Source: Zingiber officinale (taxonomy: Eukaryota > Streptophyta > Magnoliopsida > Zingiberales > Zingiberaceae). Taken from it: 64,000 nt of DNA. The first letter of the stretch is position 1, and each line of letters begins with the position of its first letter. Below are positions 12,159-24,614 of the stretch, piece by piece. The notes below the pieces were generated by a model that was not told the origin of the DNA, did no database searches, and saw nothing but the letters and a program-made list of their open reading frames with translations. A program made the translations under genes and the position numbers. Location of the stretch: positions 16,727,317 to 16,791,316 of the forward strand of contig NC_055996.1 of assembly GCF_018446385.1 (NCBI RefSeq). Direction: 5' to 3'.

Positions 12159-12455
12159 AGTAATTGTATAACAATCACTGTATTCATTTCCTAGCTAATT
12201 TGTGAGTTTCCAAAGTCTGTAAGAGGCTCCTCCGCCTTCAACGAAGGAGAATTTCTAGTGCACTTTCACTTGCCTTGAATTAACAACCACTTAGATTATA
12301 ACCAAGTAATTCTTGTGTTCTCTTATTTATTTTATGCATTTTCTATTGATTATTTAATTAATATTATGTCCTTGCTAAGTTTGTAAAGCAAGAGATTTCT
12401 AACTTTCTTTTCAGGTTATTCACCCCTTCTAGTTGGCCTAACACGGACCTATAAT

Positions 12456-12467
12456 TGGTATCAGAGC
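12456..12467 (+). other. Primer-binding site of element A
   Basis: TGGTATCAGAGC, an exact tRNA-Met-type primer site two bases after the LTR end at 12453. Confidence 0.88.
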
Positions 12468-12507
12468 AAAGTTGCTTCAGATGGACTAACCACCATCTAA
12501 AGCACAA

Positions 12508-12821
12508 ATGGCTAGAGCGAGCATTCATCCACCGAAGTTCAAGGGAGACTTCGCTACATGGAAGAGGAAGATGGAGGTATTTTTTAAAATGAATTTTAAC
12601 ATATTACTTACAATTAAATATGATTTTGTAGCACCCAGAGATTAGTGAGGAGCCGAAAAAGAAGAATAATTTTGAAGCAAGAAGGAGCAAGCCGACTCTG
12701 TGAAAAACTGAAAAGCAGAGTTCCATCTGCTAAACATTCCGCTGCTGCAAGAAGTCAACCCGATTAGCACTTACGACTCTACCAAGGAACTCTAGGAGAA
12801 ATTTCTAGAGCTGCACGAAGT
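12508..12821 (+). pseudogene. gag of element A, 5' part
   Basis: The ATG at 12508 opens MARASIHPPKFKGDFATW, the conserved N-terminus of this gag family, followed by KMEVFFKMNF. Two stops near 12640 and more downstream disable it. The frame reaches EKFLELHE at 12821, where element B interrupts. The next residues of the motif (GTSGVKLARR) appear right after B at 34380. This continuity, together with the 5-bp TSD, fixes B's insertion point. Confidence 0.75.
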
Positions 12822-12911
12822 TGTTGGGCCACTTCAGAGCTAAAGGGGGGGGCGAATAGCTCGTCTCACTCTCTTCATAGATGTTATTACAGCGGATAAA
12901 CTTGAAGTAAA

Positions 12912-13828
12912 TATTAGAACCCCAAGGTGTTTTGATGTGATCAACAAGTTAAGTTAGGTCATGTCGTGTTTTTAACCTTGTGTCTAAGTGTGCAGGAGCT
13001 TAGGAGCACAGGGAGTCGAGCAAAAGACGTAACTAGCGAGAAGGACGACACGGGAGTGAGCCGACGGGCTCGGTGCGTCTAAGGTATGAGGCGCTACGGA
13101 AGAGTACGCCGGTGGACGAGAATGAGGAGCGTGGCGCTTCTGAGAAACGAGAAGCCGAAGTGGAAGGTTACTCGAGAAGGCCGAAATTAGGTTCGGGTAA
13201 GCCTTATTTCGATTGGCTGAAATCACCAAAGCGAGCGGAGCCAGAACGGAAGACCCGGACCGAGGCGAGCAGCACCGGAGCAGAAGGCCCAGACCAAAAG
13301 TCAACTTGGTTGACTTTAGTGGTCTGGGCGTCCAGATCCATTCCAGGCGCCCGGACCGTCTGGGCGCCCGGAGCGATTCCAGGCGCCCGGAGTTGGATTT
13401 TGACCAGGATCGAGTCAAACGTGATTCGTTGCGAAGGGGATAAAATTTTATCCCCTCCCAGGTGCCTGGACCCCTTCCAGGCGCCCCGACCAAGTCTATA
13501 AATACAACCTTAGTCCAGAAGCTTCAAATCAATTCCAAGCATTAGCATTCCAACACTTGTACGCTTTCTTTTAGAGTTGAGCTTCTATTTCTTGTACGTT
13601 ATTGCTGTAAGAGGCTTCTCCTCCTGAAGGAGATACTAGTGCGACACTTTCCTTCGATTAACAACCTCCCCAATTGTAACCAAGTAAACATCTTGTGCCT
13701 CTTCTTTTCTGTTTTAATTTATTTTTTTATAATTTATTCAAGTGTTCTGTTGAAAGTTCGAGAAGGGTCTCTTTTTGTATTTGTAGGCTATTCAATCCCC
13801 CCTTCTAGCCGGCCGACGTGGTCTAACA
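12912..13828 (+). repeat. 5' LTR of element H
   Basis: 917 bp. The middle module has GGCGCC palindromes at 13346, 13363 and 13382 within CCAGGCGCCCGG-like words. A CTATAAATACA TATA box lies near 13496-13506. Confidence 0.85.
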
Positions 13829-13830
13829 AG

Positions 13831-13842
13831 TGGTATCAGAGC
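13831..13842 (+). other. Primer-binding site of element H
   Basis: TGGTATCAGAGC, exact tRNA-Met type, two bases after the 5' LTR. Confidence 0.9.
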
Positions 13843-13885
13843 AAGGACGCTTCAGGAGGACTAACCGCCGATCGAAGCAAAGACA

Positions 13886-15317
13886 ATGGTCGGACCGAGC
13901 ATATACCCGTCGAAATTCAAAGGGGAATTCGCTACTTGGAAAAAGCGAATGCAGGTATTTTTCAAAATCGACTTTGAATTACTTCTTATAATGGAATTTA
14001 GTTTTGTAGCACAGGAGGGCAAAGAAAAATATCAATGGACGAAAAAGGAGTAGGCCGACTACGTGGCAAATGACAAAGTAGAGTGCCATCTGTTGAGTGT
14101 TCTTCCGCCACAAGAAGTCAACCAAATCGGAAACTATGACTCCGCGAAGAACATTGGGAGAAGTTTCTTGAGCTGTATGAAGGGACGTCTGAAGCCAAGC
14201 TCGCAGGACGGGATCTACTTCGCAACCAGCTCACCAACCTGTGACTTGGAGAAGATGAAACAACTACACATCTGCACTCAAGAGTCAAAGAGCTTATCAC
14301 CGAACTTTAGAATCTCGGAGAAAAGTTAAGTAATCAAGATTCGCTCAGGTACGCACTAAATTCTTTTCCTAGAAATACGAAATGGGCATCACTAGTAGAT
14401 GCCTTTTATATTTATAAATATTTTAAAAAATTACTTTAGAAGAATTATTCTCGACATTTGAAGTGCATGAATCAAGATGTGCAGGTACGAAGGAGCCCAA
14501 GAACAACGTCACCTTGAAAGCATCGAGAGAAGAACCTGAGTCAGAGTCCTCTCTTGACAACGAGGAAATGATTATGATGGTAAGACGTTTCAAGAAACTT
14601 TGTAAATCTAAAAATACTAGTCATCCGCAGGGTAGAAAGAAAAGGACGATCCACTGCTACCACTACAACGAAGAAGGGCACGTCAAGGACAACTGCCCCA
14701 AGCTGAGAAATAAGGACAAGGACAAAGGTAAGAAGCCTGTCCAAAAATGCAAGGTCTTAAAGGCGACGTGGGATGATACATCGTCCGAATCAAAAATCGA
14801 GGCCTTCTCCAGACTTGCACTAATGGTAAGTCATCAGGACAACGACTGCGAGTCAAGCTCTGCCGAAATGAGCATCGACAACATCGATGTAGGGGGAGCT
14901 ACATTGAAAGATAGTAGCAGTTCAGGGGGAGACACGGACAACGAGATCGACAAGGTAAGTCATACGATCTCTTCCTCCCGATAAACTATTTAAGTTTATT
15001 AAACTGTTAACTAAGGATTGCTATAAGTTAGAAAAAGAAATTAAAAATTTAAAAGTAATACTAACTAAATCTTGCCCTTTAGAAGAGTTAGACAAATTAA
15101 AATTAGAAAATGATAATTTAAAAATACAAGTAAATAACTTAAAAAATCGTGCATGCTCATCTAATACAAATGTTAGAAAATTTAATAATCTAAATTGATA
15201 TTTTATATACCACAAGATACAAATTAGGAATATTTCAAAAAGGTTTGTCCCTAAGAAATTTTTAGTTAATCCAGTAGGTTAGAACCTATATTGGGTTCTA
15301 AAGTCCTGTTTAACTTG
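13886..15317 (+). pseudogene. gag of element H (broken)
   Basis: The ATG at 13886 gives MVGPSIYPSKFKGEFATW, with an in-frame TAG near 14051. LLSVLPPQEVNQIGNYDS follows (about 14090-14145), then a frameshift near 14155. The distal frame 14463-14984 has SRCAGTKEPKNNVTLKAS, a basic stretch and a zinc knuckle CYHYNEEGHVKDNC (second Cys changed to Tyr). It ends with acidic DDTSSESKIEAF and a coiled-coil-like LEELDKLKLENDNLKIQ (about 15080-15130). It finishes in KKFLVNPVG..NLYWVLKSC near 15255-15315. That last motif normally sits just upstream of protease in related gag-pol elements, so pol is missing from exactly that point on. Confidence 0.75.
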
Positions 15318-15937
15318 AACTATTAATTAGATTTAGAGCTTTCAGTGAGAAAATTAGACATTAAATTTCTTTATGAGGCTTTGTCTAAGAAAGTGGTTGT
15401 TGTTCCAATAACCAAGAAGGCCTAGTACATTGCCACTGCCTGAAAGCCAAAATATAGAAATAAAATGTTTAATTAATTTTCTGATAGAGCATTAAGATTG
15501 AAATTTAATAATGTCTTAAAAAAAATTCCAAACATTTTTTTAGAAATCTTTCAAAAATATTTTTTTTATACTTAGAAAAAAAATTTTGCATAAAATTTTT
15601 ACTTAGAAAAATTCTAAAAAATTATTTTTGCCTAAATTAAAATTTCTTCTGAAAACTAGAAATTGTTGCTTAAATTTCTTTTTACTCAAAAAAATTTCTT
15701 ACATAGAATTTTACTTAGAAAATTCTCAAAGAATTAAGTTAGAAAAATTCTTTCAAAAATATTTCTTTTGCAAATTATCAAACTTAGAATTTTGTTTAAC
15801 TTAATTTTTTTTTAAGAAACTTAGAAACATTGTTGAAAATTATTGCAAATTTTTAAGTAAAATATTTGAAATAATTTTCAAAACTTTCTAAGTCTTAACC
15901 CTTAGATTTTTTCTTGAAACCCCATTTTTTATGTGAT

Positions 15938-16097
15938 CAAAGGGGAGAAGGAAAAGTATAAGTCTAGGGGGAGGTAAAATTTAGAATTTTTTATTTTTTT
16001 AATCTTTTTTTGCACTTTATTGCAATATTAGTTATTTCATTTTTATGTCTATTTGCCCTATCTTAACTTAGGTTGCTCACATCAAAAAGGGGAAGAT
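15938..16097 (+). other. Internal and terminal polypurine tracts of element H
   Basis: GATCAAAGGGGAGAAGG (about 15935-15951) and CTAGGGGGAGG (15964-15974) lie upstream of the LTR-adjacent AAAAAGGGGAAGAT (16084-16097). Similar paired purine boxes occur in A (36320-36360), E (47034-47085) and, on the minus strand, B (about 18520-18610). From 15318 to 15937 the sequence is AT-rich and non-coding. Confidence 0.6.
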
Positions 16098-16975
16098 TGT
16101 TGGAACTCCAAGGTGTTTTGATGTGATCAACAAGTTAAGTTTGGTCCTGTCGTGTTTTTAAGCTTGTGTCTAAGTGTACAGGAGCTTAGGAGCACAGGGA
16201 GTTGAGCAAAAGACGTAGCTAGTGAGAAGGATGGTACGGGAGGGAGCCGACAAGCTCGGTGCGTCTGAGGTACGAGGGGTTGCTGAAGAGTATGCGGGTG
16301 AACGAGAAGGAGGCCTGTGGTGTTTCCAAGGGACGAGAAGCCGGAGCAGAAGATTGCTTGAGAAGGCTGAAATTAGGTTCGGGTGAGCCTTATTTCGGTT
16401 GGTTGAAATCACCCAAGCGAGCGGAGTCGGAGGGGAAGACTCGGACCTAGGCGAGCAGCACCGGAGTAGAAGGTCCAGACCAAAAGTCAACTTGGTTGAC
16501 TTTAGTGGTTCGAGCGTCCGGATCCATTCCAGGCGCTCGGACCGTCCGGGCGCCCGGAGTTGGATTTTAACTAGGATCGCATCAAACACAATCCGTTGCG
16601 AAGGGGATAAAATTTTATCCCCTCTCAGGCGCCCTGATCAAGGCTATAAATACATCCTTGTTCCAGAAGCTTCAAATCAATTCCAAGCATTAGCATTCCA
16701 ACACTTGTATGCTTTCTTTTAGAGTTGAGCTTCTATTTCTTGTACGCCATTGTTGTAAGAGACTTCTCCGCCTGAAGGAGATACTAGTGCGACACTTTCC
16801 TTCGATTAACAACCTCCTCGGTTGTAACCAAGTAAACATCTTGTGCCTCTTCTTTTCTGTTTTAATTTATTACTTTTATAATTTATTCAAGTGTTCTGTT
16901 GAAAGTTCGAGAAGGGTCTCTTTTTGTATTTCTAGGCTATTCAACCCCCTTCTAGCCGGTCGATGCGGTTCAACA
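16098..16975 (+). repeat. 3' LTR of element H
   Basis: 878 bp, TGTTGGAACTCC to GGTTCAACA. It is shorter than the 5' copy, mainly because it lacks one GGCGCC-containing unit in the middle module. Confidence 0.85.
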
Positions 16976-17639
16976 GTAAAGCTCCCCAATGTTAACACAA
17001 AGATTTACTTAGTATCCACCTCAAGAAGAGGTAACTATCCAAGGATCCATACTCGAGCACACTCTCCACTATGTAAACACTCTTTTTTGAAAATACTCCA
17101 GAGGTGGAGAAGCATCATACAAACTCTCAATACAACAAGAAGAAAAGAGAAGCAAATACAAATGAAATCTTATAAGATTTACAATAATGAAACCATATCT
17201 TGCTCTCTTCTTGTTTGGAAATGCCTCTTGATACTTGAAAATACATCAGCACTTTGCTCCAAGAGCCTTTAAGATTCATCGACAGTGAGCTTGAGAGAAA
17301 TCGAGAGAGTTGCGATAAACAGTGCACGCCTTGGGCTCATAACGGCTAGTTTTCAAGCGTAATTGATTACCCTAATCGATTATGCATGTCTAATCGACTA
17401 GCCTACTCGATTAGGCATGCTTCTTTTTATGAAAGAAAGGTCCGTAAGTGATTGATCCAATCACTTACAATGTCCTAACTAATTGCACCAATTGATTAGG
17501 CACCTCTCTGTGCACTCGCGAAAATGAGCTTAAGTGACTACCCTAATCGCTTAAGCTATGGTAATCGATTAGACTAATTGATTACCAAACTCTAACTTCC
17601 AAACCTAAGTCTAGGGTCCCCTAACCCAACATTCGATCA

Positions 17640-18125
17640 ACCATGACCTGTTGGGACTCCTCCTTGCCTAGCATCCGATCATCCTTGACCTGCCAGGACT
17701 TCTTCACAAAGTGTCCGGTTAATCCTTTGACCCACTTAAACTTTTCTCCTTGTACAAAGTGTCCGGTTAATCCTTTGCCTCACTTGAACTTTTCTCCTTG
17801 TACCAAGTGTCCGATCAATCCTTGACCCACTTAGACTTCCAATCACCAAGTGTCTGGTCAACCATTGACCCACCTGGACTTTCATCTACCTGATTTCACT
17901 CACCAGGACTTTCCTAACTACCTAGCTTCACTTACTAGGGCTTTTCACCTGGCTTCACTCAATAGGATTTTCTCACTGCCTAGCTTCACTCACTAGGGAT
18001 TTTCACTTGGCTTCACTCACCAAAACTTTTCATCACCTAGCTTTACTCACTAGGATTTTCATCTGCCTGGCTTCACTCACCAGGACTTTTCAAATGCATG
18101 GCTTCACTCACTAGGACTTTCTCAA
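17640..18125 (-). repeat. Hairpin-forming tandem repeats in B's 3' LTR
   Basis: Two arrays lie side by side. At about 17690-17875 are units of the form CCAAGTG-TCCGGTCAA..TTGACC-CACTTGG. At about 17878-18120 are eight units of the form CCTGG-CTTCACTCA-CCAGG or CCTAG-CTTCACTCA-CTAGG, separated by ACTTTTCA-like spacers. The left and right arms change together in most units. The same arrays are in the other LTR (about 33680-34130). Confidence 0.7.
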
Positions 18126-18420
18126 GTATCTAGTCAACCTTGACCTACTCGACTCTTCTTCTTCTGCCAACCATCTTGTTGGTCTTGCCCTTGCCTAACA
18201 TCGAGTTAGGACTTTCTAGTCAAGTATCTAGTCAACTTTGACCTACTTGACTCTTCTCACATCAAACTATTCAACCTTGACCGATCTCTCCAAACGGACG
18301 ATTACACCTACAATCTCCATATATTGTCAAACATCAAAACTGAAACATCAAGACTCAAGCTTGAGCCAATTCAAGCTTAGTCAAATTAGTCAACCTTAAC
18401 CTAGGGAAATTGAACCAACA

Positions 18421-20061
18421 ATCTCTACTTTTTTTATATTTGACAATGTGTTTAAGTTAGGCTAATCTCATAGCCTCAACTTCTTCTTCATGCCAAAGCA
18501 TGAATGCGGGTTTCTTTCATTCTCCTCCTTAATATAAGGGTTTCACAATCTTCCCCTATGAACATGGAGAATTTCCTAACTTAAACCCTATATTCTCCCC
18601 CTTTGGCACAATCAAAAACTCTTCTCCTTAAGAGTTATCTCATATTGTTCACAACCTCACTATTGTTCACAACATCACCATGAAGGTATGATACCCTTCA
18701 TTGTGCCCAAATGCTCATCTTAGAGCATACTTCCATCATACAATGCTTATCTTAGAGCATTCATCCATTACAATAAAGATTTCCAATCTTCCATTATTTT
18801 CCAATGCTCAACCTTGAGCATGCATAACAATGAAGGCTTCCACCTTCCATTGTTTCGATGTTCACAAATAAAATGTAGACCATATTTTTAAGGAGTAGCT
18901 CTCCCTCAAAACATGCTATAAACTTCAATCATTGAACCAACAATGACTTGGAATTCTTAAACATATAGGAAATCCAAAATTTGAAGTTTTGAGGTTGAAA
19001 ATTCAACTTTGAAACTAAACCTCATCCTAAACTCCAACTTAGTCTTCTTTTAGCCAATCCATTCTTGTTTCAATAAGAAACTACCTTTAAATACTTATCT
19101 AAGCATTTCCTAGGGTTAAAAATTATTATCATGACTAAATATGGCTTAATGGACTAAAATCATATCATTTAAACCAAAATCAGTATTCTTAATTGATTGG
19201 TGTCAACTACCAGTCGACGGTATCTCTTAATTGATTAATGTTGGGATTTAATCAATTACCATGTGTTAATCGATTGTTGTAATCGATTAAGACATTTAAT
19301 CGATCACAGTGATTGATTTCGCGAGTCACTGTGCCCACGGGAATCACCTTAATTAATTGCCCTAATTGATTACGGTGTCTTAATCGATTGCTTGAATCGA
19401 TTCCAATTTCTAAAATTCTGAAATCACTTTCAATTGAATTTTAGAAATGTATAAATAATTTTATAAAATTCCAAAAATTATGAAAATTTATGTGGGCATT
19501 GTTTTTGTCATATACTATCATGAAAAAAAATAGTTTTCTAAGAAAATACATCTTATTTTCAAAGATTGACATAACATTAGAAACTCTTGAAAACTTTAAT
19601 GTTTCTTCCAAGTTTATGTCTAACTATATAATGGTGATTCTTATTAAAAGATATCATTCACCAAGGTTTTCGAAAATCATTTTGAAATGATTTTTAAAAC
19701 TAATTTCCAACAATATTCCTTGGGCTAAATGCACATAACTTGTACACTAACTTTCCTAATGATTGGATAACACATAACTATATATTTTGATGAATTTAAA
19801 ACTCAAAGTGATGTACTAAATCAATATCTTGAGTTTTGTTTATCATCCTAACATCTCACTTGTATCTATTATGTACTAAAACACACACAAGCCAACTTAT
19901 AGTCCTTGTGAGATGTAGATTTTGATTTTGTTCTAAACTAAAGGATCATGCATATTTATCTAGGTATTTTAAAATTGATCATCCACCTAGGATGTCACTT
20001 GTTGATTAATTCCATTGTCATTAATTATAAGAATTTAAAGCAATGCATGATGATTTATGGC
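18421..20061 (-). other. Distal internal region of element B, non-coding
   Basis: AT-rich with no recognisable protein on either strand. On the minus strand it carries a purine box within TGCCAAAGGGGGAGAA (about 18597-18612) and further GGGGAAGA and GGAGGAG boxes, as in 3' regions of Sireviruses. AATCGATT words recur at 19190-19400. The 66-codon frame at 19490 is not credible as a gene. Confidence 0.6.
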
Positions 20062-20820
20062 TGATCCTGCCCCGAAGTCAAGAAGATGGCAACCGGGAAG
20101 TAACACTGAGGTGGCTCTTCGTCTTCACCGATGATCCTGTATCCTGCAACCACAAGTCGTTAGTGCCAAGCTGGGAGGGGGTTCTCGGCGACGGCTCTCC
20201 GACGCTCAATTCACACACCGGCAAGCAAAGATAGGAGCAGAAAGGAAGTGATGAATAGTGACTTCAAGAGATGTATCCTGCGTACCTCCGCGGAAGGCGA
20301 TCTCCCTTCTTATATAGAGCCTCGACGGGTGGATTGCACACTTCCCGATTGGACACACTTCCCCAAGCTTTCCCCAAAAGCTAGCATCAAGAAGGTGTCC
20401 CTGACACCTTACCATAATAGGACGAGCATATCTCTGCATAGGCGGCGGAAGCTTCTCCCGTATGATTCTCTATCTTGTCGTTCGATTTTTTTGTCCATCT
20501 GCGCCGCTCGTTGGCGGCACTAACTCCCAAAAGGATGTAGGCACGCACCCCTACTGTTCCTGTTTGTCGGCTACTAGTCTGACCGGGCTCTCCTCGATTG
20601 GTTCAGTTGGTGCGCCGAGGCTGATCGACTAGAGTATCATTTGCCTTTGTGCGCCGCAAGCTCGGCCATCTCTCACTGAACCCTATCGGTCGATCGACGA
20701 TGGGGAACTTTCCGGTCGGCTAGTCAATTAGTTGACCCCCCTGACCTTGACGCCTACCGAAGCCCCGAGCTTCCTCAGAGGTGGGCCCTCTTGAGTCCTT
20801 CCTGGGTCATTCTCAGATCA
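20062..20820 (-). repeat. 3' LTR of element I
   Basis: 759 bp, closely similar to the other LTR along its length. It carries CTTATATAGAGCC (a TATA-like word) at about 20309-20321. Confidence 0.88.
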
Positions 20821-21552
20821 CATACCTCCCCTTTAAGTCTAGTCAAAGGAGGCTGCAAGTCCGACTGACTGGACAAAATGGTGCAAAAATATTACTCTCT
20901 GGTCGGCGTTTTGGTCGGCTATGTGTCTCTATTCTTGAGGTTATGCCTTCAGCAGGTTGATCGGTCAGATTGAAGGGGCGTCCGATCAGGAGTCTGCTGC
21001 TCTTATTCGCTCGGCCCGTAGAGCCGTTGCCTTGGCACTTCCCCTTTTCTATCAGTAAAATCTCTCGGAACCTACACCAATCAGAGGCGTTAACGCGGAA
21101 CACGCCTCCTTAATTATTCTGACAACCGCCCTATGAGCGCACGCCTCGTGTCACCACCTGTCGCCGCATGCTTGAGGTGACAGGATGGGACGTGACCCTT
21201 GATGATTTGAATACGACGGCCAGATTTGCCTCTAGGTATTCATGCTACCGATCGGACAGCTTAGCCTTGCCTTTTGATGTTTATAAGCTCGCGGTCGCCG
21301 CCTTCTCCCCACCTTTACTCCGCGTTCTTGTTTCCGGCGATTTCCTCAGCGTTCTTATTTCCGGCGATTTCCTCAGCGTTCCTCGGCAAATCCTTCTTCT
21401 CTCACTGTTCCTGCCCCCAGTGAGTCTGTTACTTTCCTCTGTAGCCCTTTTGTATTTTGTCATCTCCGACACCCCTCCGGCGAGTTCTTCTACTTACCCT
21501 TTGCCCTTTCTCCTTCGCTTCTCCCCAACTCTTCTTGGTTATTTCTTCGACT

Positions 21553-23864
21553 ATGGCCAGTACCTCTCAGCTCTCGATCCCTGCCTCGGGTCCTTGGTAT
21601 GACATCATGGAGTCTAGGTTCGACAAGGGCGATGCTCGGACTCTGGCGAATACCTTTGAACTTCCTCCCGGCTATGAGATCCATGTTCCGTTGGCCACCG
21701 ATCGGCCATCCACTCTGCCGAGAGGCTGTGTTTGCTTCTTCCGGGTCCAATTCGCTGCCGGCCTACGGATCCCCCTTCATCCCTTTATTATAGATGTTTG
21801 TAAATATTTTGGCTTATCCCCCTCCCAGTTAGTCCCAAATTCTTTTCGTCTTTTGTGCGGGGTAATTATTTTATTCCGATTGCATCGCATCCCTTTGACC
21901 CCTTCGGTTTTCCACTGCTTTTATTACCCAAAGCTTTCCGATCAGCCAGGCACCTTCCTCTTGCAGGCCCGCCCGGGCCTGGTCTTTTTTGACAGGATGC
22001 CTTCTTCTAATAAGCATTGGAGGGAGTATTTCTTTTTTTTTTTTCACTTTCCCGATCGGCCACTCTTCCAAACCACTTGGCAACTTTCGTTGGGGCCCCA
22101 ACCTTCACTGCCCTGTTATAAGAGCACTCCAGCCTACTTACATGCTGCCTCTATGCTGGTCGGTCAGAAGTTCAACATTCACAAGTTGCTGGAGGAAGGG
22201 GTCCTGGCACTCTTCAGTCTTAGCTCGATCAGCCCATCCGAGCCGGTCAACTTAGGTAAACTGTTCACCCGCTTCTTCTCCTTTTGTTTAACTGATTTCT
22301 TTCTTTATTTTGCAGTCGACATCATGATGAGGGCACGCTTGGTCGGCCAATCGAAGCTTACTAATGTCGACTTTGACAAAGTAGTGGTCGAGGTTTTGGC
22401 CGAGCGGGGATTCCAGCCGGACGATCTTCTAGAGCAGACACCCACCGAGCGCGGGCTTACTCAAGAGGCCAGTGGGGAGTCGGTCCAGGTGCCGATTGAA
22501 CGAGCGGCGATTGGTGCGCCGATCGCAGAACTTTCTACCACTCAGTTAACTCCAGAAGAAGGCTCACGATCGGAGACACCGCTCGAGAATACGCGCAAGA
22601 GACGCCGATCGGAGAAAGCTGCCCGCTCAGCTTCCTCAGTGGTGAGGATCGCTGATCGGACTGGTGCTTCCAGACCGACAGTGCCGGAGGCCACGAATGT
22701 CTCCTCTAACAGGACACCCTCCGACCCTCTCGTTGACCCTCCATTCACTAGCTTGTCGCCGCAGTCGGGTCAGGGTCGTCTCTGGAGGTCAAGCATTTGC
22801 CCCGCGCTGTCGTCTTCTCGCCCTGGTCGGTCGACTTCCTCTCACTCAGCCCCGACCGGCCGGAGACGCGTCACTGCCACTCTCCATCTTCCTACCGAAG
22901 AGCTTTTGGAACCGGTGGTTCGGCGAATCAGACCGAGCATCGGATCATCATTCGAGGCCATCTGGCCGAGGTGTGGGAGGATGCACGTGCCCGAGCGGCG
23001 ACCGGCCCCCCCCCTGGGGTGTGCTAGCGAATAGCCACACTAGGCAACTCACCGCCGTGAGTTTTTCTTTCATCTCTTGCACCAACTTGTCTGGCCTCGT
23101 CTCTGATCTATTCCGGGTTCTTGTTTCTGCAGTTTTAGATGGACGACCTGGCGATGTGTCAGAGGCTTGCTTTTGTGGAGGATGAGCTGCGACGGCTGAA
23201 GGAAGCTCCCGGCCAGTCGAGGACCACTCACGGTCTGAACGACACCCAGGTAGCCCAACTGCAGGCCGACTTGGCCAAGAGTAAAGAGCTGCTAACCGCC
23301 GAGCGACGTAATAGCACCGAGCAAGCCGGGTACATCGACCGGCTCAAAAAAGAGATCACTACCTTTGAGAGCAAAATCACTCTCGCCACCACCCACAAGC
23401 AAAGAGTCGTTGATGATCTAGAGAAGAAGAATGTGGAGGCCTGTGCTCTCGAGCAGAAGCTGAAACAAATAGAAGACGAGCTGAAGAAGGTGGAGGACCT
23501 CCTGACATCCGAACGGCAATCCCACAAGTCTGAAGAAGTTTCTTTAAGGAGCTAGCTGCCTGACAAGGATGTCGATCTCGCGGTGGTGAAGGCGGACCTG
23601 GAGAGCGCTCGATCAACCTTAGAGGCACATAAAGAAAGCGAGCATAGCCGCTTCGAGGAGATGAAGGTGGCCTACATCCGGTCTGACACCTTTGTTGATA
23701 AGTTCGTCGCCCGGGTTCTTAGACTCTTCGGCTGCACCGTGGACAATATCTTTGATCAACTCAAGAAGAAAGGGCATCTGCCTGCCAATCTACCCGACAC
23801 TACCATTGACCGCAATCAGCTCAACGACTCTATCCCTGACGACGCCCTGACTTATTTGGAATGA
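21553..23864 (+). pseudogene. Antisense ORF of element I (plant gypsy-type transposon domain plus coiled coil)
   Basis: Lies on the strand opposite to gag-pol. The start MASTSQLSIPASGPWYDI at 21553 is preferred to the upstream in-frame ATG at 21457 because conserved-looking sequence starts there. The N-terminal part has LPPGYEIHVP, RGCVCFFRVQFAAGLRIPL and LSPSQLVPNSFRLL, typical of the putative gypsy-type transposon domain found in many plant elements. Two likely introns have GT-AG borders: 22256-22315 (60 bp) and 23057-23138. The last exon (23139-23864) is a long heptad-rich coiled coil. A C-run near 23007 shifts frame and a TAG at about 23553 interrupts the coiled coil, so this copy is probably broken. 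The function of this protein family is unknown. Confidence 0.7.
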
Positions 23865-24080
23865 ACCCTTAAAAACTTTGTCTTTTGCTCACTTTGCTAT
23901 GTAATCTTTGAATTGTACTTTTGTCTGCCCCCGTAAGTACTCGGTCGGCAAAAACTTTGAGGCACAACTCGGGTTTGCTTCATTTTTGACGCCTTTCTTC
24001 ATTTTTCCGGTGGCTTTTGAATGTGACAAGGCGATCGTCTAGACCCATACTTATCCGACCGACGATTTAGGAGCAATTTT

Positions 24081-24516
24081 GATGACGCGAGGGTTTAAGG
24101 TCGCCGCTCGACCGTCGATGACGTGAGGGTTTAAGGTCGCCGCTCGACCGCCGATGACGCGAGGGTTTAAGGTCGCCGCTCGACCGTCATCTGTTTAAGG
24201 TCGCCGCTCGACCGTCGATGACGCGAGGGTTTAAGGTCGTCGCTCGACCGCCGATGACGCGAGGGTTTATGGTCGCCGCTCGACCACCGATGACGTGAGG
24301 GTTTAAGGTCGCCGCTCGACCGTCGATGACGCGAGGGTTTAAGGTCACCACTCGACCGTCGATGACGCGAGGGTTTAAGGTCGCCGCTCGACCGTCGATG
24401 ACGCGAGGGTTTAAGGTCACCGCTCGACCGCCGATGACGCGAGGGTTTAAGGTCGTCGCTTGACCGCCGATGACGGGAGGGTTTAAGGTCGCCGCTTGAC
24501 CACCGATGACGCGTTG
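24081..24516. repeat. 36-bp minisatellite in element I, about 12 copies
   Basis: The unit begins GATGACGCGAGGGTTTAAGG and continues TCGCCGCTCGACCGCC. One copy near 24189 is shortened. Because 36 is a multiple of three, the minus strand stays open as a 12-residue repeat (VIDGRAATLNPR-like, 24187-24618). Minisatellites between pol and the 3' LTR are common in Tat elements. The 215 bp before it (23865-24080) shows nothing recognisable. Confidence 0.9.
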
Positions 24517-24614
24517 GTTAGACGGGGACTTGAGGAAACTCATGAGTTGTTTTCTTCCTGCATTCAACAAGGATATACAAACGAAGGAATACATGAGTTC
24601 ATTCGTGCACCTCT

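Larger units (their letters stand above)
8715..12453 (+). repeat. 5' LTR of element A, split by solo LTR F
   Basis: Parts are 8715-9348 and 12164-12453. It begins TGTAAGTACCCTGAG. A middle module repeats GAGGCACCCTCATGCTCTTGAT-like words (about 9080-9180), shared with the 3' LTR (38180-38290). A TATA-like CTATAAAAAG lies at 9321-9330. Confidence 0.8.
12912..16975 (+). mobile_element. Element H: complete gag-only LTR retrotransposon (TR-GAG type)
   Basis: Two LTRs (12912-13828, 917 bp; 16098-16975, 878 bp) flank a 2.27-kb interior with only gag. The TSD GTAAA is perfect (12907-12911 and 16976-16980). The primer site TGGTATCAGAGC is at 13831-13842 and the polypurine tract AAAAAGGGGAAGAT abuts the 3' LTR. 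The 5' LTR start is mutated to TATTAGAACC (3' copy TGTTGGAACT). The layout matches the terminal-repeat-with-gag class: autonomous packaging signals and capsid, but borrowed reverse transcription. It is the cleanest member of the gag-only group here. Confidence 0.88.
12822..18420 (-). repeat. 3' LTR of element B, split by element H
   Basis: LTR parts are 12822-12911 and 16981-18420. The minus-sense start TGTTGGTTCAATTTCC is at 18420 and its end is at 12822. The right-hand LTR of B shows the uninterrupted sequence across H's insertion site (GATAAACTTGAAG..CTCCCCAATG). Confidence 0.82.

Noticed and set aside
12984..13493. 169-codon minus-strand frame and overlapping plus-strand frames.
   Set aside because: They lie wholly in H's 5' LTR and recur in other LTR copies with breaks; no protein similarity.
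18421..20061. Missing pol of element B hidden in this segment.
   Set aside because: No protease, integrase or RT motif could be found in any frame; the segment has purine boxes typical of a 3' non-coding region.
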